From Myotis daubentonii (taxonomy: Eukaryota; Chordata; Mammalia; Chiroptera; Vespertilionidae), in NCBI RefSeq assembly GCF_963259705.1, contig NC_081850.1:40757167-40821166 (forward strand): a DNA stretch of 64,000 nucleotides. The letters run 5' to 3'. Shown piece by piece: positions 60,017 through 64,000 of the stretch. A model generated the notes under the pieces. It made no database searches and was not told the DNA's origin. It saw only the letters and a program-made list of their open reading frames with translations. Every line of letters begins with the position of its first letter. The stretch's first letter is position 1. A program made the translations under genes and the position numbers.

Positions 60017-60101
60017 TACTATTTATTTTAAAGATTTAGATGCCAAACAGAAACACAACTGAATTGTTTTAAGTGATTGGGTTGATTATATTTAGACTAC
60101 C

Positions 60102-60186
60102 TTCTCCTCCTCCTCCTCCTCCTCCTCCTCCTCCTCCTCCTCCTCCTCCTCCTCCTCCTCCTCCTCCTCCACGTCCTCCTCCTCCT
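60102..60186 (+). repeat. (CCT)n microsatellite
   Basis: About 28 CCT units with one ACG interruption, at the tail of the VES1 SINE. Confidence 0.97.
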
Positions 60187-60350
60187 TTTTATTATTATTA
60201 ATTTGAGAAAGAAAAAAACCCACATCAATTTGTTGTTCTACTTATTTATGCATTCATTTGTTGATTCTTGTAGTGCCCTGACTGTGGATTGAACCCCAAC
60301 CTTGGCATATCAAAAAGGTGCTCTAACCAACTGAGTTACCTGGCCAGGTT
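60186..60350 (-). mobile_element. Older VES1-type SINE
   Basis: Minus strand: CCTGGCCAGGTAACTCAGTT head, GGGGTTCAATCCACAGTCAG box B, then ATGCATAAATAAGTAGAAC. Its 3' tail abuts the CCT repeat at 60102. Confidence 0.8.
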
Positions 60351-60969
60351 TTGTATATATTTTTGAACTTAATAAACTCGTATAGTCTACCCTTTGACTC
60401 CTCTGCATCTATACACATCTGTATATATTTTTGAATTCCCATAAAGCAAAGGTGTGCTCTTGTCTAGAAGATGATGCACATCTGTAATAGTTCTTTGCTC
60501 TCCCCTCTCTCTGGAAAAAGGGAGACACAGAGTCCCAATAGTGTGTCCATCTCCAGGAAGTCATGGTATCCATCTCTGGGTGATGTTAATTACTCCTCAA
60601 ATTTTGTTAGTTTTACCTGGAGATAAACATGAAGTCTACATTGTAATAGAGTCACCCCCTAATACATCTCATATACAGGATATCCAGTCTGAAGTGGGCC
60701 ATTTGTCCTCAGGTGACCGGATTTCTTTAGTGATCTTATCTGAATTTTTGTTTCTGAAGGAGCTGAATCCTCAGAAACCTACCTTTTCATGGTTGCTATA
60801 GTTTTTATGGACTTTTATTTTTGCACATGAAAGTATTAATGCATGCTCTGAGAATCCAGTCAGTGTGCTCCTGCCTGTGCTCTCACAGTTTAGAAACTAC
60901 TCAAGTGCCGTGTGGACAACTGACATTAATTTCCCCACGGAGAACATAGGTTTGCTCCCACACCCCGGA

Positions 60970-61160
60970 GGTCTGCGCTGTGACCTTCCTATTGGAGCCT
61001 GTGGAGACACCATGCGCTGTCAGAGACACTGAGGCTCTTAGGCCCTGCAGCTGTGGGTCTGCAAGTGGAGGAACACCTTGCCCTGCAGCCTGGACTTGCT
61101 GCAGAGCCTTCCCTTGCTCTGGTCCCCACTCAAACTTGGCCATTTGAAGGGCAACTCTGT
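60970..61160 (-). pseudogene. Endogenous retrovirus pol relic
   Basis: A minus-strand open stretch contains FEWGPEQGKALQQVQAAGQG followed by a decayed LxDP-type region. This is the pattern of the reverse-transcriptase to RNase H connection of an old endogenous retrovirus. Only about 60 residues are recognisable, and no LTR, gag or env was found beside it. It is a non-functional fossil. Confidence 0.5.
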
Positions 61161-61589
61161 AAATGGGGGTAGTAGCTGGGAGAGGACACTGCCTGCTTCA
61201 TGCTGGTACTACAAAGGGAGTGCTGAAAGCAGCTAGCGAGTGAAACAAATTGTGGTTGCCCTCAGCATGACAGCCATGGCTGGGATGATGACACCCACAG
61301 AACCAAACATATAGAAAGAGCATGATCCTTGCCCCTGTTTTTGCCTGTCAGTCTCTTGTAGTGCCCCTATTGGTAGAATCTAATGGTAATCCAGCTGGAA
61401 AAAAACAACAACAGAGTATTTGCAACCTCAGCACCTCAAATCAAGTATAGGAGGATGGGTTTGGAGATGAATCTGCAGTAGGCTAGTAATCAGCACAGTA
61501 TGAAACTGATAATCAATTTAGTCTACAGAACAACATGTATAAAAGCAACTTGAATTGGCTTATTTTCTTTATAATAAAACTAATATGTA

Positions 61590-61682
61590 TTAATTACATG
61601 AAAAAATTTTAGAAAAAGAATAAAATAAAAATCACCCATAATCTGACCATTTAAAGAAAAATGTTGGTACCCCTATCACCTT

Positions 61683-61714
<32 letters not shown>

Positions 61715-62050
61715 CTTTATATTTGTAAAAAAGGGGACCATGCTCTACATGCAATTTTTAAAACCTACTTTTACACTTAGCAATATAATATACTGTTAGC
61801 ATCTTTACTCGTCTTTAAATACTTCACAACATCAATTGTCCACATGGGATATCAGTGTATCTCTATCACATGCAGTAATACATTAGAAATCGTTTCCTCG
61901 TTTTGGATGTTTTAAATAACTTGTATTTAGTACTGTGATAATTATCTTTCTTCTAAATTCTTTACAAGAATGTGTTGATACGCTGTACTTTGGAGAAGTG
62001 TTCCCATTACTTGTGTTTGAATCTTAATGATACTGTGTCTGTATATAAGT
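61590..62050 (-). mobile_element. L1M 3' fragment, antisense, with internal (CA)n
   Basis: ATCACCCATAATCTGACCAT, GGGACCATGCTCTACATGCA, TTTTACACTTAGCAATATAA and TGTTAGCATCTTTACTCG follow the antisense order of an old L1 3' region. A CA repeat has expanded at 61687-61714. Confidence 0.6.
61687..61714 (+). repeat. (CA)n microsatellite
   Basis: Fourteen CA units within an L1M fragment. Confidence 0.95.
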
Positions 62051-62257
62051 CCCTGAAAATAGGGTTTGTCACATAGAGTAAAGCAATTTCTTGAATGGTA
62101 GGTCAGATGCAACACCCTTCCTGCTCTTTCCTCCTTCCCTTCGTCCCTCCCTCCCTGTGGTTTTCTTTCTTCCTCTCTCTCTCTCTTTGGTCAGTGGGGT
62201 TATGGTGTTAGGCTGAGGCTTACTTGGATTACTGCACATTCAAAAATGCATCTAGGG

Positions 62258-62483
62258 CAGTGGTTCTCAACCTGTGGGTTGCGACCCCTTTGGCGGTCGA
62301 ACGACCCTTTTCACAGGGGTCACCTAAGACCATCCTGCATATCAGATATTTACATTACGATTCATAACAGTAGCAACATTACAGTTATGAAGTAGCAACA
62401 AAAATAATTTTATGGTTGGGGGTCACCACAACATGAGGAACTGTATTAAAAAGTCACGGCATTAGGAAGGTTGAGAACCACTG
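62258..62483. mobile_element. SPIN-like hAT MITE, copy 3
   Basis: A 226-base element with ends CAGTGGTTCTCAACC and GGTTGAGAACCACTG and 8-bp duplications ATCTAGGG at 62250-62257 and 62484-62491. It is an internally deleted relative of the copy at 30384, in the same orientation. Confidence 0.9.
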
Positions 62484-62765
62484 ATCTAGGGAGAGATTTT
62501 TTTAGTGTGGGTAGTGTTGAGAACAGCTGGGATGGAGACAGAATGAAATGGCAAGGATATTTTACATAGATATAAATGGAACTGCTTAGCACAAAAAAAA
62601 CTTAGAATGTTTTGTGCTAGAAGAATAAATTGGAATTGAGTGGGTGTTTTTTTCTTTGCAAATATTAAATGTTAAATCTTAAAACCATCTGTGCTCTTTC
62701 TGAAAGTTTAAATTTTAAATGTAGGTAAGTCAAAGTGAAAAAGTCTTGGGGAGAGGTGGTGGTGT

Positions 62766-62778
62766 GTTGCCAAGCAAC
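62766..62778 (+). promoter_or_regulatory. X-box-like RFX motif
   Basis: GTTGCCAAGCAAC is an inverted pair GTTGC/GCAAC close to the RFX X-box. It lies about 185 bases upstream of the ATG of the unassigned ORF. A single motif match is weak evidence. Confidence 0.3.
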
Positions 62779-62950
62779 GTTGCTAATCTAAGATCTCTCA
62801 ATCAAGTGGCATAAAATTTTGGCTACAATAAATGTGCCCCCACAAGGAAGTGAGTCAGCACCAGCTATTTCAGGAGGACATTGCAGGGAGCCCAAAAAAG
62901 TCTCCAGTAAGGATAAAATTGTCTTCGAGCTGTTTTGTCTTTCCTTCACA

Positions 62951-63232
62951 ATGCAAACCCTTATACCTCAACTCACTGGTGCCCAGATCAGATACAGTCA
63001 CAGAGCTAACATGTACCCTGTTTCCTCCTATGAAGGTCACTATGAAATGAGAGAATTGCCTCGATATGCAGAGGCTAGGAGCCCATACCCTTACTCAGAG
63101 GACAGAAGCCCGTGGCTGGAGTCTACTGACTGGGAAGCAGGAGTCTCATCCACAACGTGGTATCAGACAGAAGAGCAGGAAGAGGATGAGACAGCTTGCC
63201 TGTGTTCTTGCTCCTGGAAATGTACCATTTAA
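62951..63232 (+). CDS. Unassigned protein-like ORF (93 codons)
   Basis: From ATG at 62951 the frame reads MQTLIPQLTGAQIRYSHRAN and continues, rich in Tyr, Pro, Arg and Glu (YEGHYEMRELPRYAE, SPYPYSEDRSPWLE), ending in a Cys-rich tail CLCSCSWKCTI. The frame stays open upstream to about 62819 without another ATG. A pyrimidine-rich tract ending in GCCCAG (about 62930-62986) could be a splice acceptor, making this a terminal exon. AATAAA follows at about 63851-63856. The codon choices look coding-like. I do not recognise the family. It could be a last exon, a decayed retrocopy or chance. Confidence 0.3.
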   Translation: MQTLIPQLTGAQIRYSHRANMYPVSSYEGHYEMRELPRYAEARSPYPYSEDRSPWLESTDWEAGVSSTTWYQTEEQEEDETACLCSCSWKCTI

Positions 63233-64000
63233 ACTCAGATGATCTCTTTCTTGTTTGCCCAACATCAGTGCCACCTGTCATTTTGTTTGTTTGTTTGCTT
63301 GCTTTCCCCCCAAACTACTGCTTTGGAATGGAGTTTTGTTGAAGATAAGGACTTGCTATTTTCTGTGTAATGAGTCTGGCCAACTGGAAGCTCTGGGATT
63401 TTAAGGAAATGATTCAAAATTGTTAGCTGGCGTTTCCCCCCACTATGAGCTCAAGAAATTTAACCCTTGATTTCCTGATTGAGAAAAATGACCCGGAAGA
63501 ACATCCTCTTCTCTGACATAAGACTGGCAAGAATGAGAAGTCAAGCATGGGTAATGAAACTCACATCTACGCACTGATTTATTTTTTTCTCCAAAATGCA
63601 TGCACCTTTTCTAGCTGTTCTTGAGTGAAGATGCAGAACGTGATAATTGTTGGCCTGGAAAACTGTGGTTGGATTTAGACCCTGGAGGGAATCTCTGCTA
63701 CCTAACAAACATTTTTAGTTAAGTTTAGTTAAAGTGGAAAATACTTTGGGGTTTTAGGGTTTGAGAAAGCAGTTCCCTCTCATTTTAATTATTCTTTCTT
63801 ATTCAAATATCTGTAACTTCTTATGTTGATATGTTATTTGGGTTAGTTATAATAAATGTGGGTGACTTCATTAACTACATAGGTTTGATAGCCTGTTACT
63901 GTTGTTATTGTTATGGCAAATTATAGAAATAATACTATCACTGGAGATACCGTCACCTAAAAAATAGCTAGTAAGAATTCGAGATATAATTTGGAATGTT

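Overview
The window is nuclear DNA of a placental mammal, almost certainly a vespertilionid (vesper) bat. The placental signal comes from ancient MIR, L2, L1M, MER-type hAT and Tigger repeats. The bat signal comes from many tRNA-derived Ves SINEs on both strands, a HeliBat-type Helitron, and several families of short cut-and-paste DNA transposons (SPIN-like hAT, mariner/Tigger-like, a possible piggyBac MITE). Base composition is AT-rich throughout. There is no sign of a prokaryotic operon, CRISPR array or virus genome.

One protein-coding gene is certain: the 5' end of ALDH1A1 (retinaldehyde dehydrogenase 1), on the minus strand. Coding exon 1 lies at 17636-17701 and exon 2 at 4272-4376, both with good splice sites and phase-0 junctions. 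They are separated by a 13.3-kb intron. The left 4.27 kb is intron 2, and exon 3 onward lies off the left edge. Upstream of exon 1 (about 17753-17840) is a compact promoter with an ATA box, an octamer and a CCAAT box. Everything to the right of about 17.85 kb is upstream intergenic DNA. In human the next gene on that side is ANXA1 (from general knowledge); it is not visible here.

Layout: 1-4271 ALDH1A1 intron 2 (possible piggyBac MITE, SPIN-like hAT). 4377-17635 intron 1 (Ves SINEs, a possible solo LTR, a Tigger element, L2 and MIR, and a local template-switch scar at 14.6 kb). 17.7-41 kb intergenic (Ves SINEs, a Helitron, a nested LTR/L1 block, two hAT MITEs, L1M fragments). 41.2-42.04 kb a dead processed copy of ferritin light chain that still carries the iron-responsive-element stem-loop. 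43-52 kb L2, Tigger and L1 remnants and microsatellites. 52.2-56.1 kb a cluster of young insertions, including a 5'-truncated L1 with a 542-codon open frame and perfect target-site duplications. 57-62.5 kb L2/L1M, mariner-like and SPIN-like MITEs, and a short retroviral pol relic. 62.95-63.23 kb a protein-like ORF of unknown identity near the right edge.

No multi-gene system is present. The notable content is the promoter and exons of a retinoic-acid-synthesis gene, a dense record of DNA-transposon invasion with target-site duplications that can be read directly, and a microhomology-joined direct-plus-inverted duplication inside ALDH1A1 intron 1. All family names were assigned from recognised motifs, without database searches.
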